A DNA stretch of 64,000 nucleotides from Nocardia altamirensis NBRC 108246. Its GTDB lineage: Bacteria > Actinomycetota > Actinomycetes > Mycobacteriales > Mycobacteriaceae. This document shows positions 55,026-63,980 of this stretch, piece by piece. Below the pieces are notes generated by a model. The model worked only from the letters and a program-made list of their open reading frames with translations. It was not told the DNA's origin and made no database searches. Location of the stretch: NCBI RefSeq assembly GCF_001612685.1, contig NZ_BDAY01000020.1, positions 93,538-157,537 on the forward strand, in the 5' to 3' direction. Position 1 is the first letter of the stretch, and every line of letters begins with the position of its first letter. A program made the translations under genes and the position numbers.

Positions 55026-56294
55026 CTACGGGGCGCGGTGTGGCCCCAACAGCCAGCGAGTTCGTTGCAGCGCTGCTTCAGCTTCGTCGGCGAGTTGGCG
55101 CATGCCGGACTTGATCGCAGCTCGGATTGTCCGCTGAATTTGATGGGGTAGACGGTGCTGCTCGGCCGCTTCGATTGCCTCTGTGAACGCTTCGGTTGCG
55201 GCACTGGGCTCTTCGATCGCAACCAGTACTTCGCCGGTTGTTACTCGTTCGATGATGCGCCATTGAGGAGCGGACGGCGTGCCGACGGTGACGGCTACCA
55301 GCCTGCCTGCCTCGAGGACACGTCCGGTTCCGAGTAACCCGCGAAGCTCTATCTCGCGCAGCGTGAACGGCTGAAACAACAAGCCACTAAAAGTGTTTCG
55401 ATCCAGCAGACACCGATAGTGTCGCAGAGCGGCGTCAAATCGTTCACCGTCGCCGAGTTCGCCGGCCGCACGACACAGGAACGCAAGGGTCGAGCCCTGG
55501 TCTGCGGGCTCGTTCGATAGCTCCAATGACTGTTCCAGTCGGGCGACTGCTGCGCCGATGTGGCCTGCTTTGCGCAGTTCGTTCCCGTGCATGCGGAGGG
55601 TGTGAGCGTAGAACGTTGGGTCGCCGAGATGAGCGGCTACCTTCACGGCCTGCCCAGTCCATCGGGCGGCGGATGAAAGACGTTCTTCCGGCAGGACTGT
55701 TCCGAGCGAGACACCAAGTGCGACACGGGCATGGGCGAGCAAAACGAGGCTGTCGCGTTCCATCCGCCCTTCCGATGCTCTGGCTTCCAGCCGAGCTACC
55801 AGGGGCCACAGCTCGTTGACGGCTTCGACGGCTTGCCCGGACTTTCGGGCAATCTCAGCGAGTCGCACTGTGCTATCTCCGAATTGGAGCATGGCCCGAT
55901 ACTCCGCGTCGTCTGTGTCGGTCACTCCGAGTATGTGTGCCGGTATGCCCAACCGTGCTGCGATGTGACGGCGCGACGCCAGGTCGGTGATCGCGCGGCG
56001 GCCGGTTTCGAGCATCGACACATATGACTTGTCGTAGCCGAGTAGCTCGGCCAACGCGATTTGGTTGAGCCCGTTGATCCGACGATAGGTACGAAGGATT
56101 GTCGGTAGGTCGCGAGTCGCCATAGCGGTTGTCGCCTCAGGTGCTGCCCATAGCCAAATCGCGGAAGCGATTGGGGTGGAGCGGATTACGGCATGACCGG
56201 CAGCGCCAGTGTTCGCCGAACAGGTGGGACACACGGGCTCGCTTACGTAGCGGCTGATGGTGACGCCGCAAGCCTGGCATCTGTCGCCGCTCAT
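55026..56294 (-). CDS. XRE regulator with TPR-like region and N-terminal zinc ribbon
   Basis: 422 residues from ATG 56294, preceded on its strand by AGAGGGG. Residues ~6-25 hold CxxC...CxxC (CQACGVTISRYVSEPVCPTC), a zinc ribbon. An XRE helix-turn-helix follows (NQIALAELLGYDKSYVSMLETGRR), then TPR-like helices to the end (AGHIGAAVARLEQSLELS). Proteins of this class sense peptides or metabolites and control nearby genes. An ATG at 56123 would remove the ribbon and is a second possible start; codon use in residues 30-57 is weaker. It is 9 bp downstream of a Nudix gene. Confidence 0.78.
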   Translation of the reverse strand: MSGDRCQACGVTISRYVSEPVCPTCSANTGAAGHAVIRSTPIASAIWLWAAPEATTAMATRDLPTILRTYRRINGLNQIALAELLGYDKSYVSMLETGRRAITDLASRRHIAARLGIPAHILGVTDTDDAEYRAMLQFGDSTVRLAEIARKSGQAVEAVNELWPLVARLEARASEGRMERDSLVLLAHARVALGVSLGTVLPEERLSSAARWTGQAVKVAAHLGDPTFYAHTLRMHGNELRKAGHIGAAVARLEQSLELSNEPADQGSTLAFLCRAAGELGDGERFDAALRHYRCLLDRNTFSGLLFQPFTLREIELRGLLGTGRVLEAGRLVAVTVGTPSAPQWRIIERVTTGEVLVAIEEPSAATEAFTEAIEAAEQHRLPHQIQRTIRAAIKSGMRQLADEAEAALQRTRWLLGPHRAP

Positions 56295-56303
56295 AGTGCC
56301 CCT

Positions 56304-56732
56304 CTAGGCGTTCTCCGCTGCCCGGAGTTGGGCGAACCAGGTCATGACAGAACGCTTGTAGCCGTCCGGCATGTTCAAGCCCGCTATCTCGTCTTCACGA
56401 AACAGGCCGACTTCTTTGTGTTCGTGCGACAAGACCGGCTCGGCGTCAGTGTCCGGGTAACAGCCGTAGGTCACGATGAACACATGCTTCTCGACCACGT
56501 TGATGTAGTAGATCCACGAGTCGAGGATCGGCCCAGTGGTGACAGGCCATTGCGTTTCTTCGGTGATCTCCCTGGCGACGCATTCTTCCGGTGTCTCGTC
56601 GGGTTCGATCCTGCCGCCCGGCAATTCCCACTCTTCGCGCTCGTTCTTCAGCAGCAGCACCCGCCCGTCCCGAACAACGACGCCCTTAACCGAGATCGAG
56701 TACATGTGCGGCACGTATCCGGAAGCAGTCAT
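56304..56732 (-). CDS. Nudix hydrolase
   Basis: 142 residues. The Nudix box is GGRIEPDETPEECVAREITEET, matching G-x5-E-x7-R-E-x2-E-E except for Thr at the last position. It is preceded by KGVVVRDGRVLLLKNEREEWELPGG. It hydrolyses a nucleoside-diphosphate-linked or similar substrate; the tail VMTWFAQLRAAENA is not diagnostic. Its neighbour on the same strand 9 bp on is the XRE-TPR regulator. Confidence 0.88.
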   Translation of the reverse strand: MTASGYVPHMYSISVKGVVVRDGRVLLLKNEREEWELPGGRIEPDETPEECVAREITEETQWPVTTGPILDSWIYYINVVEKHVFIVTYGCYPDTDAEPVLSHEHKEVGLFREDEIAGLNMPDGYKRSVMTWFAQLRAAENA

Positions 56733-56829
56733 GCCGCGACGCTAGCACCGGCCGATCGATAGAAACCGCTGGTTGGCGTTGACAGTCTGTCAGTGAACTG
56801 GCGTGTGCACCACAGCGCACCGTTGGCCC

Positions 56830-57576
56830 ATGTCGGTTGACTTACAGCAGGATTGGGCGGCACGAGTGGCGGCAACGCTCGCTGCTGACGGGTTCGCCCG
56901 CTTCGAACGGATCAGCACCCGAGCTCAGCTCGTGACTCTCGGGGCATCACTAGGTCGCATCATCGCCCACCGCGACAGCGACAACGACGGCGTGACCATA
57001 CTCGAGAACCGAGGCGGGATCGCCAAGAGGATCGGATACGAAGGATTCGGCGCCGGTGCCCTCCCGCCACACACCGACCGATCCGGCGTCGCGGAACCGC
57101 CTGCCCTGCTGGTTGTTGTCTGTAGGCAGAGAAGTAGTTCAGGTGGTGAGTGCATTGCGATCGACGGACGCAGCGTCTACGTCGATCTCGCAATGAAGGA
57201 CCGCGAAGCAGCACACGCCCTATCGCAGCCCCGCACAGCGCTTTTCGGCGGCGCGACCGGGTATCTCGGCTCGATTTTCGAGTACGCCCAAGGAGGTCGG
57301 ATCCGGATCCGATATCGCACTGACCGATTGGCCAAATACTCACCAGAGATCACCCGTTACCTGCCAGTTCTCGCAGCCGCGATCAAACGGCACACCCTCC
57401 GCTTCGGCCTCGAACCAGGCCAGGGATACGTCCTGCACAACCATCGCTGGCTGCATGGCCGAACGGCGTTCACCGGTGATCGCGTCGTGTACCGGCTAAG
57501 CCTCGACCCCCACCCCGAATTCGCGATTCCATCTGGCTTCGCGAGACCGGACCTGCCGGTGGTGGTGACCGGATGA
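56830..57576 (+). CDS. Fe(II)/2-oxoglutarate dioxygenase, TauD-like
   Basis: 248 residues from ATG 56830; a GTG at 56803 would add nine residues. The metal-binding H-x-D is seen in LPPHTDRSGVAEPPALLVVV and the distal His with 2OG-binding Arg in GYVLHNHRWLHGRTAFTGDRVVYR. The double-stranded beta-helix is complete, with SSGGECIAIDG in the middle. It hydroxylates a small molecule or amino acid; the substrate is unknown. Its end overlaps the next start by ATGA. Confidence 0.85.
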   Translation: MSVDLQQDWAARVAATLAADGFARFERISTRAQLVTLGASLGRIIAHRDSDNDGVTILENRGGIAKRIGYEGFGAGALPPHTDRSGVAEPPALLVVVCRQRSSSGGECIAIDGRSVYVDLAMKDREAAHALSQPRTALFGGATGYLGSIFEYAQGGRIRIRYRTDRLAKYSPEITRYLPVLAAAIKRHTLRFGLEPGQGYVLHNHRWLHGRTAFTGDRVVYRLSLDPHPEFAIPSGFARPDLPVVVTG

Positions 57577-57818
57577 ACGTCGACTTCGACACGATCCGCC
57601 TGACCGTGCGCTTCGAGAACGGCTCCGACGACCCGAATGCGTACCCGCACTACGACCACTGCGGATTCGACCCCGGTCCGCTCACCGTCGAGCAGGCACA
57701 TCGGCTCTCACAGATCCACGTGCATAACGAGTCTGTGCAGTGCAGGCAGAAGCAAGCCGCGTTGTCGGCATTGGAAGCGGCAGGTCGGCTGCGCCGCATC
57801 TCGCGATCAGGACTTTGA
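57573..57818 (+). CDS. Small His/Cys-containing protein coupled to the dioxygenase
   Basis: 81 residues, starting in the stop of the dioxygenase (ATGA 57573-57576). It contains NAYPHYDHCGFDPGPLT and QIHVHNESVQCRQKQAAL, with H and C residues that could bind a metal, and ends in a helix with GRLRRISR. No family recognised. Translational coupling argues for a joint role with the dioxygenase. Confidence 0.65.
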   Translation: MNVDFDTIRLTVRFENGSDDPNAYPHYDHCGFDPGPLTVEQAHRLSQIHVHNESVQCRQKQAALSALEAAGRLRRISRSGL

Positions 57819-58037
57819 TCATGGGCCAGCAATGCCCGGCGGGTCGCTGTCGCTATTGGGCTTCCGCGGTGGCTGAGGCCGCGTACGGCGGAAGAGAGTT
57901 GAGAGCGCGTGGATTATCTCTGGACGTTGACCTGGCTCGGTGCCCCACAACGCGACGGTGCTGACCACGATGACTGCGAGTGCGAAAGATCCTGGGGCAC
58001 TGCCCATGACGATGGCGACGGCTGTTCCTGCATCCAT
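57819..58037 (-). CDS. Small single-span membrane protein
   Basis: 72 residues from ATG 58037, GGGA upstream. One membrane helix (AIVMGSAPGSFALAVIVVSTVAL) with a short N-terminus and an Arg/Pro-rich tail (FRRTRPQPPRKP). Its stop abuts the stop of the convergent gene at 57818. No family recognised. Confidence 0.5.
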   Translation of the reverse strand: MDAGTAVAIVMGSAPGSFALAVIVVSTVALWGTEPGQRPEIIHALSTLFRRTRPQPPRKPNSDSDPPGIAGP

Positions 58038-58361
58038 TGGGTCCCTGTGTTCTCCCGCTGATCGAGCGAGGGGCACAGGGCAACCTCAGCTCGACCAGGC
58101 AACTGGCTGGTTGAACTAAGGTTCAGTCCCGGCGTGACAAGAACCCGAGTCGACAAGAACCGGTGTTCTCGGGAGTCGGCGCAGTCCAATGTGTGCTCGC
58201 CGGGCACGATTGGAGTTTCTGGACGCCGAACTCAGACGACCTGGACGATACGCTACATCGCCTGCTGATACGGCGGCAAGAACTGGCCTGCACCGGTCTG
58301 GACCTTGCGAGAGTAGCCTGGCCGTGAGCATGCGAAAGGGCGCTGAACTGCAGAGATGCTG
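58038..58361. other. Region between small membrane protein and tRNA
   Basis: No firm gene. One weak plus-strand frame from GTG 58163 to 58327 encodes 54 residues with VLAGHDWSFWTPNSDDLDD, which is protein-like but has weak codon use; I do not call it. Confidence 0.4.
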
Positions 58362-58434
58362 TGCCCTCGGCAGGATTCGAACCTGCGACACCCGCTTTAG
58401 GAGAGCGGTGCTCTATCCCCTGAGCTACGAGGGC
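58362..58434 (-). tRNA. tRNA-Arg (anticodon CCT)
   Basis: On the minus strand 58434 to 58362: acceptor GCCCTCG pairs with CGAGGGC, D-arm AGCTCAGGGGATAGAGC, anticodon stem CCGCT/AGCGG with loop CTCCTAA and anticodon CCT, and T-arm GCAGGTTCGAATCCTGC. 73 nt, discriminator A, no encoded CCA. It reads AGG codons. Confidence 0.95.
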
Positions 58435-58477
58435 TGACCTGGGGGCGATGGGGTGCCCGCCGGGACTTCCGGGGAGT

Positions 58478-59434
58478 CTACCGGGTCGGTGACGGAGAGG
58501 CCGCATCGATTCCTTCGGGCTTGGTCGCCTTGGCGATGATGTAGTCGGCCCATGGGCCCCAGAGGGTGAGGCCGGGGCGGCTGAAGGCGAGGCGGAGGGC
58601 GGGGTTGACGCGGCGCATGTCGGGGTCGCGGAGGCGCTTGCTGAGATAGTCGGCGAGGGGCGCGTAGACGTGGCGGCGGATCGAGTAGGTGGTGACGTCG
58701 GTGAAGCCTGCGGCGACGAGCGCCTGGCGGTAGCGGTGGATGTCGAAGAAGTCGCGGTCGCGCACGGCGCCTGGCATGCGGCGGACGCCGGGCCGGTCGG
58801 TGAGCTGGACCATGGCCTTGGCGGCGTTGTTCGTGCGCGGCACGATATCGGCGGTGACCAGCATGCCGCCGGGCTGGAGGACACGGTGCGCTTCGGCGAA
58901 AAACCTTGGGTAGGAGGGGAAGTGGAAGGCCGACTCGAGTGCGGTGACTTTCGTGCACGATTCGGCCGGTCGGGGGAGCGCGATGGCGGAGCCGTATTCG
59001 TAGTGAATGCGGTCGCTGAGTCCGAGTTCGTCGGCACGCTTGCGGGCGATCTCGATTTGTTCGACGGCGATGTTCACGCCGATGATATGGGCTGGTCCGA
59101 ATTCCTTGGCCCACAGGAAGTCTTGGTCGCCGTAGCCGAAGCCGACGTCGAGTTGGATGTCGTCGGGGCCGAGTTCGGCTTCGCGGCCGACCAGCCGCGC
59201 CAGGTCCCTGCTCGCTTCATCGAGGGTGGCCGGATTGTCGCGCCAGTAGCCGAGATTGATGAAGAGCGAGTCTTCGCCGAAGAGGTTCTGCGGCCCGACT
59301 ACGTCGTAGGCCCGGCCGACGCGTTCACCGGACGGCAGGAACGGTACTTTCGCCCATTCGTAGCATTCGCGGGCCCAGCGCAGCGATCGGTTGCGCAGAT
59401 CCTCGACCGGGATATCGGCAGTGGTCAGCGTCAT
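58478..59434 (-). CDS. SAM-dependent methyltransferase of the fatty-acid/polyketide type
   Basis: 318 residues from ATG 59434. Motif I is LDVGFGYGDQDFLW, and the N-terminus has FINLGYWRDNPATLDEASRDLARL, the G-Y-W motif seen in C-methyltransferases of the phthiotriol and sterol/tocopherol groups. Motif II is IIGVNIAVEQIEIARKRA, followed by the conserved ALESAFHFPSYPRFFAEAHRVLQPGG. It methylates a lipophilic substrate, perhaps a polyketide. It begins 113 bp upstream of the Imm1-like gene's end and ends 43 bp from the tRNA. Confidence 0.87.
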   Translation of the reverse strand: MTLTTADIPVEDLRNRSLRWARECYEWAKVPFLPSGERVGRAYDVVGPQNLFGEDSLFINLGYWRDNPATLDEASRDLARLVGREAELGPDDIQLDVGFGYGDQDFLWAKEFGPAHIIGVNIAVEQIEIARKRADELGLSDRIHYEYGSAIALPRPAESCTKVTALESAFHFPSYPRFFAEAHRVLQPGGMLVTADIVPRTNNAAKAMVQLTDRPGVRRMPGAVRDRDFFDIHRYRQALVAAGFTDVTTYSIRRHVYAPLADYLSKRLRDPDMRRVNPALRLAFSRPGLTLWGPWADYIIAKATKPEGIDAASPSPTR

Positions 59435-59547
59435 GAGACCTCCAGCGCTCAGCTCTCGACCGGTTGCCGCCAGCCAATCCGGTATCGAGATGTTGACAGT
59501 CTCAGACAGTTTCGCGCTGCCGTCAAGAGTCGCTGGTCAGCCGGTTG

Positions 59548-59940
59548 TCAGAGGTCGACCCGCTCCCATGGCAACGCTTCGCGCCAGCCGTCGCGCTCCG
59601 CCACCCAGTCGTTGAGGATCCGGACCATCTGCTCGAAGGCAGGTGAATGGGCCATGTCCCATGGTGTTTGATCACGGATGGTGGCGCCGAAGTGCTTGTC
59701 GGGCCCGCCCTCTCGATACTCGATGGAATAGCCGTGGCCGTCCTCTGTCGGCACCTCCTCATCGAGGTGCACCTGAATGTAGTGCTGCCCCACCGGTGTC
59801 AGATCCAAGCGTTCCACGATGGCGAACGGACAGCTGAAGTTCATATCTGCGAGCAGATCGTGCAACGCCGTCTCGGAGGGGTCGTCGATGACTTGGTTGG
59901 GATCCGCGGTCGTCACTCGAATGCGGGCGGTCTCGCTCAT
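59548..59940 (-). CDS. Imm1-like immunity-family protein
   Basis: 130 residues. The pattern YIQVHLDEE, GYSIEYREGGPDKHFGA and an end with W-x-x-A-L-P-W-E is typical of Imm1-like immunity proteins in actinobacteria. These are encoded next to polymorphic or contact-dependent toxins, but no toxin lies adjacent. It sits 34 bp upstream of the S41 peptidase stop and may be an orphan. The family call is tentative. Confidence 0.55.
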   Translation of the reverse strand: MSETARIRVTTADPNQVIDDPSETALHDLLADMNFSCPFAIVERLDLTPVGQHYIQVHLDEEVPTEDGHGYSIEYREGGPDKHFGATIRDQTPWDMAHSPAFEQMVRILNDWVAERDGWREALPWERVDL

Positions 59941-59974
59941 GCTGTGCCATCCTGCCGGTTGCTGCCGGAGCGTG

Positions 59975-61360
59975 TCACTTGCCGCCGGTGAGAAGCCAGC
60001 GCACCGCGCGATCGAAGGCGGAGTCGCGGTCCGCGCTGAATTCGGCGTCGGTGAAGACCGGTTCGATCAGTTCGGGCGGTATTCCGGTGCCGTCGAAGGT
60101 GTGTCCGTCCGAGGTCAGGAATTCCTCGTTCGGCACGCCGAACCACCAGTCCGCGTGCCGGGCGCCCGGCAGCTTGCGCTGCATCACATCGGAGAACACG
60201 CCCTGCGTCGGCTGGCCGATTCGTGTTGTCGGCCATGGCCGTTCGAGCATGGCCTGGGTGAAGGTCTCGCCAGCGCTGACGGTGGAGCCACCGGTCAGCA
60301 GCGCGACGGGACCGGTGAACGCGGCGCGGGCAGGCTCGACGCGCTGCGGCTGCGGACTGCTGGTTCGGGTCTTCTTCGCGTAGGCGAAGTAGGGGCGATC
60401 GGTGAGCCGGGCGGCCAACTGCAGGCCGAGACTGTCCGAGCCGCCGCCGTTGACGCGCAGATCCAGCACCAGCCCGCGCAGCGTGGCCAGTCGGTCGGTG
60501 GTGAAGATCGCGTCGAGGGCGCGGTCGAGTTCGGCACTGTCGGCGGCGAAGGTGCGTTCGGCGGTGTAGCCGCTGAACCCGGACACCCGCAGGTATCCAT
60601 ATCCCTGCTGTCCCGGCAGGTCCGCATAGCCGATGCGGCCGTTGGCGTACTCGGTGAGCGGCTGCTGGAGGTCGCGGCGTTGGACGAATTCCCGGACCTG
60701 CTGGTCGAATTGGGGACTCGGCATGGTGGTGCCTGGCCGGGACATGCCGAAAAAGCCGGTGTCCCCGGCCGATACCGTCACGTGCATGTCGTGTAACGGT
60801 GCGACCATGTCGCGCAAGACGGCAAACAGTTCGGCGTCTTCGCCGCGCTCATCGGCGCTGCGGGCGCGGTCCCGGAAGGTCTCCCGAACCTGTTGCCAGT
60901 CAATACCTTTCGCCGCGAAGAACGGGTAGTTCTCTTGGAACGTCTGCCAGAAGACGTCGAACGTGGGCGGTTCGGCCGGGTCGGCGCACGGCGCAGGCAG
61001 CCCGGGTATTCGCGTCAGCGCACGGTCGCCGGGGGATCCATCGATGTGCAGCGCCGCCCGATCCGGATTGTCGCCACGGCGGAGGGTGAGGACGTCCTTG
61101 TCCTCGGTGACGTACCTGCCCGGATTCCCGGCGCGGGTCGCCGTGGTGTCCTTCAGGCAGCTGAGCGCGGTCAGCTGGTAGGTCTGCATGGTGTCGCCGT
61201 GCAGCGCGAGTGCGGTCCCGTAGTCGTCCACCTGCCAGAATCCGGCCGGAAAGTCGACGTCGGCCGGACGCTCGGCGGGTCGACCGCAGGCGGTGGTGAG
61301 CGCACCGACCGCAACGAGTGCGGCGACGATGGCCGCGGTTCTTTTGCGCAGCATAGGCAT
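59975..61360 (-). CDS. S41-family peptidase, lipoprotein
   Basis: 461 residues from ATG 61360 (ATG 61354 also possible). The signal has a lipobox AAIVAALVAVGALTTAC, so it is membrane-anchored outside. The N-terminal ~100 residues form a beta-rich domain. The S41 core includes FDVFWQTFQENYPFFAAKGIDW, the PDZ-less cap, VLDLRVNGGG near the oxyanion strand, and ALLTGGSTVSAGETFTQAML with the catalytic Ser in a S-A-G-E motif. S41 enzymes cut at C-termini. Lys is less clear. Function is probably processing of exported proteins. Confidence 0.85.
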   Translation of the reverse strand: MPMLRKRTAAIVAALVAVGALTTACGRPAERPADVDFPAGFWQVDDYGTALALHGDTMQTYQLTALSCLKDTTATRAGNPGRYVTEDKDVLTLRRGDNPDRAALHIDGSPGDRALTRIPGLPAPCADPAEPPTFDVFWQTFQENYPFFAAKGIDWQQVRETFRDRARSADERGEDAELFAVLRDMVAPLHDMHVTVSAGDTGFFGMSRPGTTMPSPQFDQQVREFVQRRDLQQPLTEYANGRIGYADLPGQQGYGYLRVSGFSGYTAERTFAADSAELDRALDAIFTTDRLATLRGLVLDLRVNGGGSDSLGLQLAARLTDRPYFAYAKKTRTSSPQPQRVEPARAAFTGPVALLTGGSTVSAGETFTQAMLERPWPTTRIGQPTQGVFSDVMQRKLPGARHADWWFGVPNEEFLTSDGHTFDGTGIPPELIEPVFTDAEFSADRDSAFDRAVRWLLTGGK

Positions 61361-61456
61361 TCGTCAAAGGTCCAGCACAGTGGTCGGTCGCGGCAACCGT
61401 GTGGGCACGTGAGTGCGCGGTGTGGCTAGCCGTAGTACGGGTGTAGCGCGGGTTCC

Positions 61457-62302
61457 TCAGAACCCGCCGTCGAATCCGCCGCCGTCGAAACCATCGAACC
61501 CGCCATCGTCGAATCCGCCTGCGTCGCCACCGGATTCGTAACCGCCCGCGTCCGAACCAGGGTCGTACCCGGCGGGCTCGGCGCCGGATTCGTAACCGCT
61601 GCCGTCGAACCCACCGTTGTCGCCGGCGGCCAGCCCGTCCTGGTACCCGTCGCCGTACCCGCTCTCGAACCCTTGCGCGTCGTATCCGACGCCGGACATC
61701 CCGGAGAACAGCGAGGAGAACAGCAGCGCAGAACCGAGACCCCAGGCCCCGGCGACCAGGGCGGGCTTCCACCACGGCTCGGAGTACCAGCCCGCGGGCA
61801 CCGGGCGGCCCGCGACCCGCCCGCCCGGGTAGTAGTTGGGCGTCGCCGGCGAGGGGTTCGGCGAGGCCGCGATCTCCCGGCCGTCGTGTTCGACGACCCG
61901 GTCCTCGGTGACCTTGCCAGCGGCGTCCTGTCCGTCGAGCGCGGGGACGGCAGGACCCGGGTCCATGCCCATCGCCTCGCGCGCGGCCCGAATGTAGTAG
62001 AGCCCTTCCAGCGCAGTCTGTTTCGCCAGCCGCGCCTGGGCGGGTGTGCGTGCCTGGTCGAGCTGCGACCCGGCGGCCAGATGTCGCTCGGACGCGTCGA
62101 CCAGCGCCTGATTGGCGGCATCGTTGCTGCCGCTGAGGTTGTAGACCTGGCCGCCGAGCCGCTCGTTGACTTGGCGCGCGTCGGCCAGTGCGTCGGCGAG
62201 CTGGGTCGCCGTCCGCTGCTTGTTCTGCCGGGACAGCACGACGGCGACGGCGGCAATCGCCACGATCACCACGATGAGCACGAGCCACAACACCGCAGGC
62301 AC
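61457..62302 (-). CDS. DUF1542-like membrane protein with Gly/Asp-rich tail
   Basis: 281 residues. One N-terminal membrane helix (VLWLVLIVVIVAIAAVAVVLSR) is followed by a helical segment (QLADALADARQVNERLGGQVYNLSGSNDAANQAL) and a second hydrophobic region (WKPALVAGAWGLGSALLFSSLFSG). The last ~70 residues are repeats of Gly, Phe, Asp and Tyr (FDDGGFDGFDGGGFDGGF). It resembles DUF1542-type proteins with a disordered end. Function unknown. It ends 97 bp before the S41 gene on the same strand. Confidence 0.72.
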   Translation of the reverse strand: MPAVLWLVLIVVIVAIAAVAVVLSRQNKQRTATQLADALADARQVNERLGGQVYNLSGSNDAANQALVDASERHLAAGSQLDQARTPAQARLAKQTALEGLYYIRAAREAMGMDPGPAVPALDGQDAAGKVTEDRVVEHDGREIAASPNPSPATPNYYPGGRVAGRPVPAGWYSEPWWKPALVAGAWGLGSALLFSSLFSGMSGVGYDAQGFESGYGDGYQDGLAAGDNGGFDGSGYESGAEPAGYDPGSDAGGYESGGDAGGFDDGGFDGFDGGGFDGGF

Positions 62303-62400
62303 CTCTTCCGTCGCCGAGTCCAGATACCGTCCAGTTTACTGGGCGCTTGCTGAGACTCCGCTGAAACGAGGGCACCGCCACACCGGTGGCATCGCCTGGA

Positions 62401-63867
62401 TTACGGGGTGACGGCCTGCGCCTCTTCGTAATCTGCCGGGTCGAAAGCCCTTGTCTTCCAACGGTAGAGCACGGTGGCCCCGGGCCAGTTGTTGGTGATG
62501 CGGCCCGCGGCGTTGCGATACCAGCTCGAGCAGAAGTTCCACGGCGTATCTTTCAGCCGCTGCTGCAGCCAGTCGTCCCACTGCTGCTCGGCGCCCGCGC
62601 GGGCGGCGAGATGGCGGCCGGGCCGGTCGGTGAGGTACTGCGCGACCTGGCGAATGTAGCGGGCCTGCGATTCGAGCATGTAGATGATCGAGCCGGAGCC
62701 GACGTTGGTGTTCGGGCCGTACATCATGAACAGGTTCGGGAAGTTCGGCACGGAAAGGCCGAGGAAGGCACGCGCTCCTTCCTCGCCCCAGACGTCGGCG
62801 AGCTTGCGGCCGCCGATGCCGTAGATGTTCATCGGCGCGAGGAACTCGGTGCCCTTGAATCCGGTGCCGTAGACGATCACGTCGACCTCGTGGTCGACGC
62901 CGTCGGCGGTGCGGATGCCGGTCGGGGTGATCGCCTCGATCGCGGTGGTTTCCACCGTGACGTTCGGCTGGGCCAGCGCAGGGAAGTATTCGTTGGAGAA
63001 CAGGCCGCGCTTGCAGCCCGCCGCGTAATCGGGGGTCAGCTTCGCCCGCAGGCCGGGGTCGGGGACCTGCTTGTCGCGATGGCGGTCGGCGAGTGCGATC
63101 ACCGGGGTCTTCATCGCCGGAATATCGGTCAACGCCAGCGCGAGCACCTCGAAGATCGACCAGATCGCGAACCGCTCGGCGAGCCGGGTCGGCGGCAGGT
63201 ACTTGAACACCGCCTTGTGCATGCCGCTGTATTCGGTGTCGAACTTCGGCAGCACCCAGGCCGCCGACCGCTGGAACAGCGTGAGGTGCGCGGCCGTCGG
63301 CTGGAGGCGCGGAATGTATTGGATCGCACTGGCTCCGGTGCCGATGCAGGCGATGCGCTTGCCGGTCAGCTCGACGTTGTGGTCCCACTCGGCGGAGTGG
63401 AAGGCGGGGCCCGCGAAGGTATCGATGCCAGGAATGTTGGGCATGGCCGGCCGCGACAGCTGACCGACTGCAGGCACCAGAATGTCTGCGGTGAGCTGGG
63501 CGCCGTCGGCGGTGGTCACGGTCCACCGGCCGGTCTGCTCGTCGAACTCGGCGTCGGTCACCTCGGTGCCGAACCGGATGAAGCGCGGCAGATCGTGTTT
63601 CTCGGCGACCCCGCGCATGTACTCGTGGATATCGCGTTGCTCCGAAAACCGCCGTGGCCAATCGGTTTTGGGCTCGAACGACCACGAGTACAGCGGCGAA
63701 GGCACATCGCACGCCGCGCCGGGGTAGGTGTTCTCCCGCCAGACGCCGCCCAGATCCTCGGCGCGTTCCAGGATGGTGAAGGTGTCCAGCCCGGCCCGCC
63801 GCAGCTCCAGCGCGATGCCGAGCCCGGCGAACCCGGCGCCGATGATGATGATGGACGGGGTCGTCAT
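62401..63867 (-). CDS. Flavin-dependent monooxygenase, type I Baeyer-Villiger-like (paralogue of 9127)
   Basis: 488 residues from ATG 63867, the same length as the enzyme at 9127. FAD motif IIGAGFAGLGIALEL, fingerprint FAGPAFHSAEWDHN (F-x-G-x3-H-x3-W-D), NADPH motif GTGASAIQYIP, and a C-terminal WYRNAAGRITNNWPG identical to the paralogue. The two genes share 56 identical nucleotides (62489-62544 and 9209-9264). It likely oxidises a different ketone or steroid-like substrate; no regulator is adjacent. The gene ends at 62401, 99 bp after the DUF1542-like start on the same strand. Confidence 0.9.
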   Translation of the reverse strand: MTTPSIIIIGAGFAGLGIALELRRAGLDTFTILERAEDLGGVWRENTYPGAACDVPSPLYSWSFEPKTDWPRRFSEQRDIHEYMRGVAEKHDLPRFIRFGTEVTDAEFDEQTGRWTVTTADGAQLTADILVPAVGQLSRPAMPNIPGIDTFAGPAFHSAEWDHNVELTGKRIACIGTGASAIQYIPRLQPTAAHLTLFQRSAAWVLPKFDTEYSGMHKAVFKYLPPTRLAERFAIWSIFEVLALALTDIPAMKTPVIALADRHRDKQVPDPGLRAKLTPDYAAGCKRGLFSNEYFPALAQPNVTVETTAIEAITPTGIRTADGVDHEVDVIVYGTGFKGTEFLAPMNIYGIGGRKLADVWGEEGARAFLGLSVPNFPNLFMMYGPNTNVGSGSIIYMLESQARYIRQVAQYLTDRPGRHLAARAGAEQQWDDWLQQRLKDTPWNFCSSWYRNAAGRITNNWPGATVLYRWKTRAFDPADYEEAQAVTP

Positions 63868-63950
63868 GATCTGAGCGTAGGACCCGAACCCGCAGGTCCG
63901 AAGAGATCCCCGGTCATGGAATCAACATTTTCGGCCATGTCGCACCGGTG

Positions 63951-63980
63951 GATCCGCACCCTTTCCGTGAATCCGCACTG
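63951..63980. repeat. Dispersed repeat copy at the window end
   Basis: GATCCGCACCCTTTCCGTGA then ATCCGCACTG matches, in inverted orientation, the unit at 5207-5239 (GCGGATCCGCGGAAGGGGTG). It lies in the intergenic region upstream of the monooxygenase at 62401. Confidence 0.55.

Noticed and set aside
58163..58327. 54-residue plus-strand frame from GTG 58163
   Set aside because: Protein-like but codon bias is weak, no ribosome site and no family; noted only in the region entry.
58189..58437. Plus-strand frame across the tRNA
   Set aside because: Contains the reverse complement of the tRNA-Arg gene; the protein-like end is an artefact of tRNA sequence.
62336..63712. 458-residue minus-strand frame in another phase of the second monooxygenase
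   Set aside because: Arg/Ala-rich out-of-phase shadow of a well-supported gene on the same strand.
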